Counted from the stretch's first letter, positions 1 to 6,834 are shown. The stretch: 11,840 nt of DNA from JAAYYF01 sp040255585 (GCA_040255585.1 JBDZVI010000087.1:1-11840), one strand, 5' to 3'. The notes: generated by a model not told the origin, from the letters alone. Made by a program: numbers and translations.

Positions 1-48
1 CAGTTGCGCAATCAGCTAGTTGCACGAGTACCCACTTCCCAAGAAGCA

Positions 49-75
49 CCCCCACCCCCCACCCCTGCCCTACCC
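49..75 (-). promoter_or_regulatory. Predicted G-quadruplex motif upstream of the iron-transport operon
   Basis: The + strand carries five C-runs of 5, 6, 4, 3 and 3 bases (49-53, 55-60, 62-65, 68-70, 73-75), separated by loops of only 1, 1, 2 and 2 bases. The minus strand therefore satisfies the G3+N1-7 quadruplex rule with a spare fifth G-run, and very short loops are known to favour stability. Two more C-triplets lie at 31-33 and 38-40. The tract sits about 175 bp before the binding-protein start, on the non-transcribed side of the operon promoter region. A regulatory role is inference; the motif itself is read directly. Confidence 0.6.
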
Positions 76-144
76 ATCAGAAGTACCACCCAACGTAGTG
101 CGAAAACGCCCTAGCCCGTTCGTGCGGTGGCTGTACGTATGCGC

Positions 145-172
145 TTGCGCGACCACTAATCCTGAGTAAGAT
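145..172 (+). promoter_or_regulatory. Possible sigma-70-type promoter of the iron importer operon
   Basis: TTGCGC at 145-150 and TAAGAT at 167-172 are separated by 16 bp. They match the -35 and -10 consensus at 3/6 and 4/6 positions, in a stretch locally less GC-rich than the genes. A start near 179 would give a leader of about 70 nt. I see no clear Fur box, DtxR-type site or cobalamin box. CTAATCCTGAGTAAG (156-170) is only a weak imperfect palindrome. This is a weak call by eye. Confidence 0.28.
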
Positions 173-250
173 GCTATGGAATGGCGGGCTCGCCTTCCGT
201 TCGACCAATCATCCCCGGCAGCCGCTGCTGCCCAGAACAGAGGAAACCAG

Positions 251-1195
251 ATGCGCGTAGCCCTCGAAGCCGCGTTCCGCCGCTCCGTCCTAGTGCTCCT
301 CATGGCGTCAGCCTGGCTCGCCGCCGCCCACGCCCAGGGCGTGACGGTGGCCCACGAGCGGGGCGAACTCACCTTCGACGCGGTGCCGACCCGTGTCGTG
401 GCGCTCGAGTTCAGCTTCGTCGACGCCCTGCTGAACATGGGAGTTACGCCCGTCGGGGTGGCCCGCGACGCCAACCCGCTGCCCATCATCGACGCGCTCA
501 CCGAGGGCGTGCCGTCCGTCGGCACCCGCGCGGCGCCGAACCTCGAGGCCATCGTCGCCCTCGCGCCGGACCTGATCATCGCCGACCTCACCCGCCACGG
601 CGACTTGTACGACCAACTCTCCGCCATCGCCCCGACCCTGCTCTTCAACAGCCTGCGCGGCAGCTACGAGGATGTCCTGACGCAGTACGTCGAGATCGGC
701 CGCGTCTTCGGCAGGGGTGCGCAGGCCGAGGCCGACGTCGCGGCCCATAAGGCCGCCTACGCCGAGGCCGCCGCCAGCGCGGTGGACTCCGGGAAGTTCG
801 TCGCGGCCGTCGACTTCGCGAACGGCTTCACGGCGCATAGCAACGCCAGCTTCGTCGGCAGCCTCCTCGAGATGGTCGGCAGGACCAACGCCCTCGAGCC
901 CAACGGGGGCGAGACGCAGTTCTCGTTGAGCCTGGACGGGCTCGCCGCCATCGACCCGGAGGCCATCGTGGTCTTCCGCTACGCGCACGAGACGACCTCG
1001 ACGGACGAGTGGCATGAGAGCCCCGTCTGGCAGAGCCTCAAGGCTGTGCAGTCCGGCCGCGTCTACGTCTTCGACCGCGACAACTGGACGCGCGCCCGCG
1101 GCCTGATGGCCCTCGACGCCATCCTCACCGAGATGACCGACAGCGGCTTCCTCACCGACCAGCCGGCCGCCCCGGGCTTCGGCCCCGCTTGGTGA
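251..1195 (+). CDS. Periplasmic iron-siderophore-type ABC substrate-binding protein (FecB/FepB-like)
   Basis: This is the solute receptor of an iron-chelate ABC importer (Peripla_BP_2, TroA-like fold). It would capture a ferric siderophore or similar chelate in the periplasm and deliver it to the FecCD permeases encoded next. The 314-residue protein starts with a charged N-terminus, a hydrophobic core (about 12-27) and an AHA|Q signal-peptidase I site near residue 28; there is no lipobox cysteine. Family traits are the N-terminal TRVVALEFSFVDALLNMGVTPVGV segment (47-70), LEAIVALAPDLIIAD (98-112) and the C-terminal LAAIDPEAIVVF (231-242). I chose ATG 251 over an in-frame ATG at 176 because AGAGGAAA lies just upstream and the signal peptide then begins correctly. 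The family assignment is firm. The ligand is not determined: ferric citrate, a siderophore or heme are all possible. Vitamin B12 is less likely because no B12 riboswitch is seen. Confidence 0.88.
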   Translation: MRVALEAAFRRSVLVLLMASAWLAAAHAQGVTVAHERGELTFDAVPTRVVALEFSFVDALLNMGVTPVGVARDANPLPIIDALTEGVPSVGTRAAPNLEAIVALAPDLIIADLTRHGDLYDQLSAIAPTLLFNSLRGSYEDVLTQYVEIGRVFGRGAQAEADVAAHKAAYAEAAASAVDSGKFVAAVDFANGFTAHSNASFVGSLLEMVGRTNALEPNGGETQFSLSLDGLAAIDPEAIVVFRYAHETTSTDEWHESPVWQSLKAVQSGRVYVFDRDNWTRARGLMALDAILTEMTDSGFLTDQPAAPGFGPAW

Positions 1196-1220
1196 TCGAC
1201 TGACCAGGATGACTACGACC

Positions 1221-2216
1221 ATGCCCCGGCGGCGCGGTCGGGTCTGGGCGATCGTGCTGGCCTTGCTGCTGCTGGCCGCTTGCGTCTGGTCCGTGACCGT
1301 CGGCGCCGTTCGCACGCCTCCCGCCACCGTGTGGGAGGCGGTGTTCGGCACCGACAACGGCTCGACGGCTCACGAGGTCGTGCGCAGCCTGCGCCTGCCC
1401 CGCGCCGTCGTCGGCGCGATGGTCGGAGCGGCGTTGGCCATGGCGGGCGCGCTCATGCAGGGCCTGACCCGCAACCCGCTCGCGAGCCCATCCCTGATGG
1501 GCCTCAACGCCGGGGCCAGCCTTGCGCTAGTCGTGCTCATGGCCGTCTACCCGGGCCTCGGCCACACGCCCCTGATCGTGGCAGGCTTCGTCGGGGCGTC
1601 GGTCGGCGCCCTGCTCGTGTTCGGGGTAGGGGCTCTATCGCCGGCCGGTCTCACCCCCGTGCGGCTCGCCCTGGCCGGGGCGGCGGTGTCGGGGCTGCTC
1701 GGCGCGTTCACTACAGGCCTTGTGCTCCTGTACGGCATCGCACAGGGGCTGCTCTTCTACTCGGTCGGCGGCGTGCAGAACGCCAGCTGGCGGCAGGCGC
1801 TGCTCTTCGCCCCGTGGTGGCTGGCCGGGACCGTCCTGGCCACCGTGATCGCGCCGCGGCTCACGGTCTTGGCGCTCGGCGACGACGTCGCCGTCGGCCT
1901 TGGTCAGCGGCTCCGCGCGACCCGGGCGATCGGCACTCTCGCTGTCCTCGCCCTGGCGGGCGGGGCCGTGGCGGTGGCCGGCAACGTCGCCTTCGTCGGT
2001 CTGGTGGCTCCCCATCTGGCGCGTTACTTCGTTGGAGTGGACTACCGCAAGGTCGTGCCCATCGCCGGCCTCCTCGGAGCTCTCCTCGTGGTGGTGGCGG
2101 ACGGCGTCGGCCGCCTGATCAGGCCGCCGTTCGAGACGCCGGTCGGGCTGCTGACGGCCGTGATCGGCGTGCCGTTCCTGCTCTACTACGCCAGGCGGGT
2201 CGGGCACTCGGCATGA
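1221..2216 (+). CDS. FecCD-family iron-chelate ABC permease, subunit 1
   Basis: This is an inner-membrane permease of the FecCD/BtuC family, one half of the translocation pore. Counted from ATG 1221 it has 331 residues, typical for the family. It is strongly hydrophobic, with about 10 membrane segments expected. Conserved blocks are visible: LRLPRAVVGAMVGAALAMAG (57-76), then ALMQGLTRNPLASPSLMG (77-94), and FVGLVAPHLAR (258-268) followed by VVADGVGR (291-298). The last two belong to the cytoplasmic coupling region and final helices that contact the ATPase. The start is uncertain. An in-frame ATG at 1209 adds four residues but has no Shine-Dalgarno sequence, whereas AGGA at 1206-1209 could serve 1221. 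The gene follows the binding protein by 25 bp (13 bp if 1209 is used). Its stop overlaps the next start in ATGA (2213-2216), implying translational coupling. Confidence 0.88.
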   Translation: MPRRRGRVWAIVLALLLLAACVWSVTVGAVRTPPATVWEAVFGTDNGSTAHEVVRSLRLPRAVVGAMVGAALAMAGALMQGLTRNPLASPSLMGLNAGASLALVVLMAVYPGLGHTPLIVAGFVGASVGALLVFGVGALSPAGLTPVRLALAGAAVSGLLGAFTTGLVLLYGIAQGLLFYSVGGVQNASWRQALLFAPWWLAGTVLATVIAPRLTVLALGDDVAVGLGQRLRATRAIGTLAVLALAGGAVAVAGNVAFVGLVAPHLARYFVGVDYRKVVPIAGLLGALLVVVADGVGRLIRPPFETPVGLLTAVIGVPFLLYYARRVGHSA

Positions 2217-3208
2217 CGTTGAGGGGCCCTCTTACGAACGTCGTGCTGCTACTGGTGTTGGCTGCCGCCCTCGTGATCGCGCTCGGCCTCGGTTTCTTCC
2301 ATGTGGCCCCCGCGGACGTGCTCCGGGCGCTGTTCGGCGACGCGACCGCCCAGCAGGAGCTGGTCGTGGGCCAGCTCAGGCTGCCGCGCGCGCTCCTCGC
2401 CGTGCTCGTCGGCGCCGCGCTCGCACTGTCCGGAACCCTGCTGCAAGGCGTTACGGGCAACGGCCTCGCCGACCCCGGCATCGTCGGCATCCACGCCGGT
2501 GCCGGGGTCGGGGTCATGCTGCTGCTCGTGTTGCCGGTGTCGGTGCGGGAGGCGTCCGCGCTGGCGCAACCGGTCGCGGCCTTCGTCGGCGCCGGCGCGG
2601 CGGCGCTACTCGTCTACGGTTTCGCGTTCAAGGACGGCGGCGTCACGGCCACCAGGCTGCTGCTCGTCGGCGTCGGGGTGGCCGCCGGCCTGTCGGCCGT
2701 GATGCTCCTCCTGGCGTTGCGCATGAACGACCAGGTGTTCGCTTACGCCGTCGCCTGGCAGAGCGGCTCCGTAGCCGGCAAGGGTTGGGCGCCCATCCGC
2801 GTCCTCGCCCCGCTACTGGCCGCCCTCGTACCGCTCGCCCTCCTGCAGGCGCGCCGCCTGGACGTCCTCGGGTTCGGGCGCGACGTCGCGACCGGCCTCG
2901 GCGTGGCGGTCGAGCGCCAGCGGCTCGGCCTGCTCGCCTTGAGCGTCGGGCTGTCGGCCTCCGCCGTCGCGCTGGCCGGTAGCATCTCGTTCGTCGGTCT
3001 CATAGCCCCGCATATGGCCAGGAGCATCGTCGGTCCGCGGCATGCCAACCTGCTGCCGTCCGCCGCGCTCCTCGGCGGGCTGCTCGTGCTGGTGGCCGAC
3101 ACGGCGGGCCGCACGCTCTTCGGCACGACGGAGCTGCCGGCGGGCGTGATGGTGGCCGCCGTCGGCGCGCCGTACTTCCTCTATCTGCTCGGAAGGAGCA
3201 AGGCTTGA
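2213..3208 (+). CDS. FecCD-family iron-chelate ABC permease, subunit 2
   Basis: This is the second permease, expected to form a heterodimer with the preceding subunit. It is also 331 residues, so the two are similar-sized paralogues. Conserved blocks recur: LRLPRALLAVLVGAALALSG (55-74), TLLQGVTGNGLADPGIVGIHAG (75-96, where the usual RNPLA is TGNGLA), ISFVGLIAPHMAR (258-270) and VLVADTAGR (292-300). The start is ATG 2213, which overlaps the upstream stop by 4 nt. The reading frame stays open upstream to 1280, but that extension translates the out-of-phase frame of subunit 1 and lacks permease features. The 3' end contains the strong ribosome-binding site of the ATPase gene. Substrate is not evident from sequence. 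Confidence 0.88.
   Translation: MTLRGPLTNVVLLLVLAAALVIALGLGFFHVAPADVLRALFGDATAQQELVVGQLRLPRALLAVLVGAALALSGTLLQGVTGNGLADPGIVGIHAGAGVGVMLLLVLPVSVREASALAQPVAAFVGAGAAALLVYGFAFKDGGVTATRLLLVGVGVAAGLSAVMLLLALRMNDQVFAYAVAWQSGSVAGKGWAPIRVLAPLLAALVPLALLQARRLDVLGFGRDVATGLGVAVERQRLGLLALSVGLSASAVALAGSISFVGLIAPHMARSIVGPRHANLLPSAALLGGLLVLVADTAGRTLFGTTELPAGVMVAAVGAPYFLYLLGRSKA
3191..3198 (+). promoter_or_regulatory. Strong Shine-Dalgarno site fixing a TTG start
   Basis: GGAAGGAG lies inside the last codons of permease 2 and ends 6 nt before TTG 3205. This supports a TTG start for the ATPase that overlaps the permease stop as TTGA. Confidence 0.7.
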
Positions 3209-4059
3209 AGGGCGTCGGAGTAGGGAGTAGCGGACCACAGGGTGCCGGGTCGAAGAGCGCGGAGGCGCCGGACGGGCGCCTACGGTTCGGCGACGTGTCG
3301 CTCGGCTATCGGGACAGGCTGATCGTGGAGGGGCTGTCGCTGTCCCTGCCTTGGGGCCAGGTCACGGCCATCATCGGCCCGAACGGCTCTGGCAAGTCGA
3401 CTCTGCTGCGGGCCTTGGCGCGCCTCATGCGCCCGCGAGCCGGCGCCGCCTACCTGGACGGTCACGCCATCCACACCTTGCCGACGCGCGAGGTCGCCAA
3501 GCGCCTTGCCGTCTTGCCGCAGCAGCCCCAGGCGCCCGAGGGGCTGACGGTGCGCGAGCTCGTCGAGTACGGCCGCTTCCCCCTGCGGCGTACGCTCGGC
3601 GGCCTGACCCGCGATGACAGGCAGGCCGTCGCCGAGGCGCTGGAACTCACCGGCACGACGGACTTGAGCGGCGAGCCGGTGAGCTCCCTGTCCGGCGGTC
3701 AACGGCAGCGTGCGTGGATCGCCATGGCCCTGGCGCAAGGGACGGAGTTGCTCCTGCTCGACGAGCCGACGACCTTCCTCGACATGGCGCACCAGCTGGA
3801 GGTGCTCGAGCTGCTCAAGCGCCTCAACGCCGACCAGGGCAGAACTGTCGTCATGGTGCTCCACGACCTCGGGCTGGCCAGCCGCTACTCCCATCACCTG
3901 GTGGCGCTGCGCGAGGGCCGTGTCGTGACCACGGGCGCCCCCGCCGAGGTGGTGACGCCCGCGCTGCTCAGGGAAGTGTTCGAGGTGGAGGCGGACGTCG
4001 TGGTCGACCCGCGGAGTGGCGCGCCCATCTGCTTGCCTTACGCCGTGCTTTCGCGCTAA
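3205..4059 (+). CDS. Iron-siderophore-type ABC transporter ATP-binding protein (FecE/FepC-like)
   Basis: This is the cytoplasmic ATPase that powers the importer. All ABC motifs are present in the 284-residue product: Walker A GPNGSGKST (58-66), Q-loop around LPQQPQAPEGLTV (104-116), signature SLSGGQRQR (161-169), Walker B LLLLDEP (182-188), D-loop FLD (191-193) and switch His220 in VVMVLHDL. The ~100-residue stretch between Walker A and the signature and the length match the FecE/FepC/BtuD group. The start is TTG 3205, overlapping the permease stop and backed by a strong ribosome-binding site. It adds a ~24-residue Gly/Ser-rich polar N-terminal tail ahead of the first beta strand (GRLRFGDVSLGY), which is unusual for the family. 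No operon gene follows on this strand; the next gene is convergent. Confidence 0.92.
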   Translation: MKGVGVGSSGPQGAGSKSAEAPDGRLRFGDVSLGYRDRLIVEGLSLSLPWGQVTAIIGPNGSGKSTLLRALARLMRPRAGAAYLDGHAIHTLPTREVAKRLAVLPQQPQAPEGLTVRELVEYGRFPLRRTLGGLTRDDRQAVAEALELTGTTDLSGEPVSSLSGGQRQRAWIAMALAQGTELLLLDEPTTFLDMAHQLEVLELLKRLNADQGRTVVMVLHDLGLASRYSHHLVALREGRVVTTGAPAEVVTPALLREVFEVEADVVVDPRSGAPICLPYAVLSR

Positions 4060-4067
4060 CTGTCGGA

Positions 4068-4086
4068 CGGCCGAGCGTTCCGGCCG
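4068..4086. terminator. Possible bidirectional terminator between convergent genes
   Basis: A 6-bp perfect stem, CGGCCG (4068-4073) and CGGCCG (4081-4086), encloses a 7-nt loop. It sits in the 31-bp gap between the ATPase stop and the convergent AHSA1 stop. The sequence after it on the + strand (CAGGCTATTTG) has only a short T-run, so intrinsic termination would be weak. Confidence 0.4.
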
Positions 4087-4090
4087 CAGG

Positions 4091-4567
4091 CTATTTGTAG
4101 TACCCCTCGCGCAAGTTGATGCCGTGTTCCAGCCACGCCTTGAGCGCGGCCAGCATGCCTGTCCACCCTTCGCAGTTGCCGAAGGCGCTCTTGGCGCCCG
4201 CCTCGGACGGCAGCCAGGAGGACTCGGTGACCGTCACGAGGGTGCGCGTGTTGCCGTCGAGCGGCTCGAACTCGAACGTCGTCCTGGTGCGGCCGGAGAG
4301 ATCGGTCGTGTTGGTCCCTCCCCACTCGATGACTATCCGGCGGGGCGGCTCCGCCTCCAGGACCATGACTGGGAACGCGCCGGGGAAGTCGTGGAAATCC
4401 CATGAGACCTCGGCGCCCGGCTCGAGGCGCCCGCGCGCTCCGCCGGTCGTGAAGTAGCGAGAGAGCTGGGCGGGGTCGGCGACCGCCTCGTAGACCTCCT
4501 CGCGAGGACGGGAGACGCGCGCCGAGACCGTGAAGGACAGGCTTTCCAACCGTTCAGAGACTGACAT
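4091..4567 (-). CDS. SRPBCC/AHSA1 (Aha1-like, START fold) domain protein
   Basis: The product is a 158-residue single-domain protein of the activator-of-Hsp90 homologue 1 / SRPBCC superfamily, a helix-grip fold that binds hydrophobic ligands. The N-terminal VSRPREEVYEAVADPAQLSRYF (18-39) and C-terminal GWTGMLAALKAWLEHG (134-149) are the hallmark segments. WDFHDFPGAFPVMVLEAEPPRRIVIEW (56-82) fits the central strands. There is no signal peptide, so it should be cytosolic. The ATG at 4567 lacks a Shine-Dalgarno sequence. An extended -10 (TGATATAAA on the minus strand) ends 6 nt before it, so the mRNA is probably leaderless. It diverges from an ArsR-type repressor, the usual partner of this family. 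The biochemical role is unknown. Confidence 0.85.
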   Translation of the reverse strand: MSVSERLESLSFTVSARVSRPREEVYEAVADPAQLSRYFTTGGARGRLEPGAEVSWDFHDFPGAFPVMVLEAEPPRRIVIEWGGTNTTDLSGRTRTTFEFEPLDGNTRTLVTVTESSWLPSEAGAKSAFGNCEGWTGMLAALKAWLEHGINLREGYYK

Positions 4568-4587
4568 GTTACATTTATATCACATGT
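4564..4587. promoter_or_regulatory. Imperfect palindromic operator holding two divergent extended -10 promoters
   Basis: This AT-rich 24-bp palindrome has ACATGT at 4564-4569 and again at 4582-4587, with 9 of 12 symmetric pairs matching. On the minus strand TG(A)TATAAA (4582 to 4574) ends 6 nt before the AHSA1 ATG. On the + strand TG(T)TACATT (4567-4575) ends 8 nt before the ArsR ATG at 4584. Size, symmetry and position fit an operator for the ArsR-type repressor, which would silence both genes. Binding is inferred; the symmetry and hexamers are read directly. Confidence 0.55.
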
Positions 4588-4913
4588 TGCCGACCGGCGC
4601 GCCCGCGCAGCCCGACGACTCCGACGACGACCTCGTGTTCAGGGCCCTGGCATCCGCCACGCGGCGACGGATGTTGGATGCTCTACGCCGCTCGCCCATG
4701 ACGACGGGAGCGCTCTGCGACCTGTTCCCGGACCTCGACAGGACGACGGTCCTGCAGCACCTGCGCGTGTTGGAGCGGGCCGCTCTCGTGAACGGTCGCA
4801 AGGCGGGGCGCGAGCGCGTCCTGACGTTGGCGCCGCTGCCCATCAAGCGGATCTACGACCGGTGGATAGGCGAGTACGCACGTGCGGCGGTGGAGCTGCT
4901 CGGGCGGCTGTAG
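4584..4913 (+). CDS. ArsR/SmtB-type winged-helix transcriptional repressor
   Basis: The product is a 109-residue single-domain winged-helix regulator. LVFRALASATRRRMLDALRRSPMTTGALCDLFPDLDRTTVLQHLRVLERAALV (17-69) covers helices 1-4, with TTVLQHLRVLE as the recognition helix. GRKAGRERVLTL (71-82) is the beta wing, and a C-terminal dimerisation helix follows. The metal-sensor ELCVCDL box is absent: only a single Cys45 is present (GALCDLF), so it does not look like a classical arsenite or zinc sensor. It resembles the repressors paired with AHSA1-type genes. I chose ATG 4584 because it sits right after the -10 and the fold begins soon after. An ATG at 4566 would add six residues. Autoregulation through the overlapping palindrome is likely. 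The DinB gene starts 10 nt after its stop. Confidence 0.85.
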   Translation: MLPTGAPAQPDDSDDDLVFRALASATRRRMLDALRRSPMTTGALCDLFPDLDRTTVLQHLRVLERAALVNGRKAGRERVLTLAPLPIKRIYDRWIGEYARAAVELLGRL

Positions 4914-4923
4914 GCTCTGGTGC

Positions 4924-5433
4924 ATGACACACGCCGTGCCAGGACCCGACCCTGCCGCCGCCGTGGCGGCCGCGTACGACCACCTCAGCGACGCGAGCCA
5001 CGACGGCTTCACGCCCTTCGATAGGGCCCTGGACGGCCTGAGCGGCGATGTGGCCGCCATGAGGCCGGCTGGGAGCCCCTACAGTCCGGCCGAGGTGCTC
5101 TCGCACATGCTGTTCTGGCAGCAGCGGCACCTGGCCATCCTGGACGGCGCCCCACCTGAGCCCGTCGCGACCGCCGCCGTGGGCTGGCCGAGCGCGACGG
5201 CCGCCGACTGGGACGGCATGGTCGAGAAGTACATGGCCGGCCTCGCCCGCTACCGCGCCGTCGTCGCGGAGCCGGCGTCGGTCACGCGTCCGGTGCGGGA
5301 GGGGAGCAGCGTGTCGGCCGCCACCAGCACCATGTCGATGTTCATCCACGACGCGCATCACCTCGGCCAGATCATCCTGTTGCGGCGCATGCTTGGCGCC
5401 TGGCCACCGCCCGGTGGCGGCGACACCTGGTGA
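4924..5433 (+). CDS. DinB-fold putative metal-dependent protein
   Basis: This 169-residue protein is of the DinB/YfiT four-helix-bundle superfamily, whose members bind a metal through three histidines. The candidate triad is His61 (EVLSHMLFW), His142 and His146 (MFIHDAHHLGQ). The HxxxH plus following LGQI is characteristic. Some members are bacillithiol- or mycothiol-dependent S-transferases, but the family as a whole is uncharacterised and this member's reaction cannot be named. An open frame extends upstream to ATG 4882, but that overlaps the ArsR coding end. ATG 4924 gives a standard N-terminus. It lacks a good Shine-Dalgarno sequence. TAGGCT (4911-4916), which includes the ArsR stop codon, lies 7 nt upstream and could be a leaderless promoter. 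Cotranscription with arsR is equally plausible. Confidence 0.8.
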   Translation: MTHAVPGPDPAAAVAAAYDHLSDASHDGFTPFDRALDGLSGDVAAMRPAGSPYSPAEVLSHMLFWQQRHLAILDGAPPEPVATAAVGWPSATAADWDGMVEKYMAGLARYRAVVAEPASVTRPVREGSSVSAATSTMSMFIHDAHHLGQIILLRRMLGAWPPPGGGDTW

Positions 5434-5441
5434 GGGTGTCG
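5403..5441. terminator. Tandem hairpins at a convergent gene junction
   Basis: Two adjacent perfect inverted repeats occur. GCCACCG (5403-5409) pairs with CGGTGGC (5412-5418), inside the DinB C-terminus. CGACACC (5421-5427) pairs with GGTGTCG (5435-5441), spanning its TGA stop. The MFS gene ends 9 bp further on the other strand. There is no U-tract, so a Rho-independent terminator is uncertain. The stems could still block convergent read-through or protect 3' ends. Confidence 0.4.
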
Positions 5442-5449
5442 GAGACGGG

Positions 5450-6817
5450 CTAAGGGTTCTCCCGCGCTTCACCCACTGGGCTGCGACCGCGCGACGTGGC
5501 TGGGGCGCGGTTCGACCTGTCGAGCGCCAGGTACAACGCCACGCCCAAGCCCAGCACGCCCGCGCATACGCACCAGACCGCCGCGATGGACGTCGCCTCG
5601 GCCAACGGAGCGAGGAGCAGGCTGCCGAGGAAACTGCCCGCGAACCCGGCCAGCGAGAGCACAGAGAGCATGACGGAACGGCGTGCCGCCGGCACCGCGG
5701 CGTTGAACAGCGCCAGGTGGGGCGACGACCAGGCCGAGCGCATCACGTAGGTCAGCCAGAAGAGCGCGGTAGCGCCGATCAGGCCCGTCTGCCATGCGAG
5801 TACGGCGAAGGCGGTGGCCTGCAGGCCCTGGAAGATGCCGGCGGCCAACGCGGTGCGCCCCTTCAGGCGTCTCGTCAGCCACGTGGCTGCGAGGTTGCCG
5901 AACACCCCCATCGCGAAGCTGCCGCCGAGCACGAACCCGAGCACGCGCGCGTCCGCTCCGGCGGAGGTGCCGAGGAGCTGGGCCGTGATGTTTCCGACGC
6001 CCGACGACACCGCGCCGAGCCGCGCCTCGCTGATCCGAGTGGCGAAGAACGGCTGCCAGAGCGTCTCGGAGGTCATGAGCGCGACCCCGACCAGGCACTC
6101 GCCCAAGAGCAGCAACTGCAGCGGCCGGCTGGCGCGCGTGAGGGCGGCCGCGTCAAGCATGACCGTGCGTACCTCCGCGAGCGCGGACCGTAGTCCGGAT
6201 CGCCCACCGACCCTCTCCCCGTCCGGCCGCGGCTCGCGGACCAGTAGCGCGGCGAGGGCGATGACCGCGGCCTGCGCCGCCGCTGAGACGATCACCGTTA
6301 CCGACAGCGGGGTGAGCACCGCGGCGCCGTCGCTCGGCAGCCATGCGAAGAGGCCGGGCAGCATCGCGCCCGTCACTGTCCCGGCGGCGAGGCCGACGAG
6401 GTTGTACGAGCCCGCCGCCGCGAGCGCGCTCTGGAGCGGAGCGTCCGGCTCGCGCGCCTGCAACGCGTCGACGAACCACGCTTCCAGCGCCCCGGAACTG
6501 AGGGCGCGCGCAGTGCCCCAGAGGAGCGCGTAGGCGACGAAGCCGGCCAGGTCGAACGCCATGAGGAACAGGACCTTGGCGCCGAGAGCGAGCGCACCCG
6601 CGAGCAGGTACGTGCGCTTGCGTCCGAACGTGTCGGCCAGCGCGCCGGAGGGCAGTTCCAGGAGCACGATCGTGAGGGAGTAGGCCGCGCCATAGACGCC
6701 GATCTGTCCGAGCGACAGTCCGCGCGACTGCGCGAACAGGACGGAGACGGCCATGGGCACGACGTTGGCGAACCAGTTGAGGGAACTCACCAGGTAGTAG
6801 GTGGCGCGAACGCTCAT
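5450..6817 (-). CDS. Major facilitator superfamily (MFS) transporter, probable exporter
   Basis: This is a 455-residue polytopic inner-membrane protein with about 12 hydrophobic segments. MFS motif A is intact between helices 2 and 3: GALADTFGRKR (58-68), with Asp62, Gly65, Arg66 and Lys67. This places it among proton-driven secondary transporters, most resembling drug-efflux-type members, with LSLGQIGVYGAAYSL in helix 2 and a longer polar central loop around EPRPDGERVGGRSGL. Helix 1 begins near the N-terminus (TYYLVSSLNWFANVVPMAVSVLFAQ). The C-terminal tail is polar and basic. ATG 6817 is the only in-frame start before an upstream stop. It has no clear Shine-Dalgarno sequence. It diverges from a winged-helix regulator across 30 bp, suggesting regulator-controlled efflux. 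The substrate is unknown. Confidence 0.85.
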   Translation of the reverse strand: MSVRATYYLVSSLNWFANVVPMAVSVLFAQSRGLSLGQIGVYGAAYSLTIVLLELPSGALADTFGRKRTYLLAGALALGAKVLFLMAFDLAGFVAYALLWGTARALSSGALEAWFVDALQAREPDAPLQSALAAAGSYNLVGLAAGTVTGAMLPGLFAWLPSDGAAVLTPLSVTVIVSAAAQAAVIALAALLVREPRPDGERVGGRSGLRSALAEVRTVMLDAAALTRASRPLQLLLLGECLVGVALMTSETLWQPFFATRISEARLGAVSSGVGNITAQLLGTSAGADARVLGFVLGGSFAMGVFGNLAATWLTRRLKGRTALAAGIFQGLQATAFAVLAWQTGLIGATALFWLTYVMRSAWSSPHLALFNAAVPAARRSVMLSVLSLAGFAGSFLGSLLLAPLAEATSIAAVWCVCAGVLGLGVALYLALDRSNRAPATSRGRSPVGEARENP

Positions 6818-6834
6818 GGGCAGAGCGTGGCGGT

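Noticed and set aside
3..23. TTGCGCAA palindrome (4-11) and GTTGC direct repeat at the left edge
   Set aside because: Short motifs like these arise by chance in this composition and have no supporting context.
1..250. Cobalamin riboswitch or Fur box before the importer operon
   Set aside because: No B12-box-like sequence or convincing GATAAT-type repeats could be found. CTAATCCTGAGTAAG is too imperfect to call an operator.
308..1357. 349-codon open frame on the minus strand opposite the binding-protein gene
   Set aside because: It is a high-GC shadow rich in Val, Gly, Arg, Asp and Glu, with no recognisable domain, fully antisense to a well-supported gene and crossing into the next one.
1280..2212. 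Upstream extension of the second permease frame, giving a 642-residue protein
   Set aside because: The extension reads the first permease gene out of phase and yields Arg/Pro/Gly-rich sequence. The ATGA start at 2213 gives a normal-length permease.
5393..6193. 266-codon + strand frame inside the MFS gene
   Set aside because: It has Arg/Glu/Gln-rich shadow composition and is antisense to a clear membrane protein with MFS motif A.
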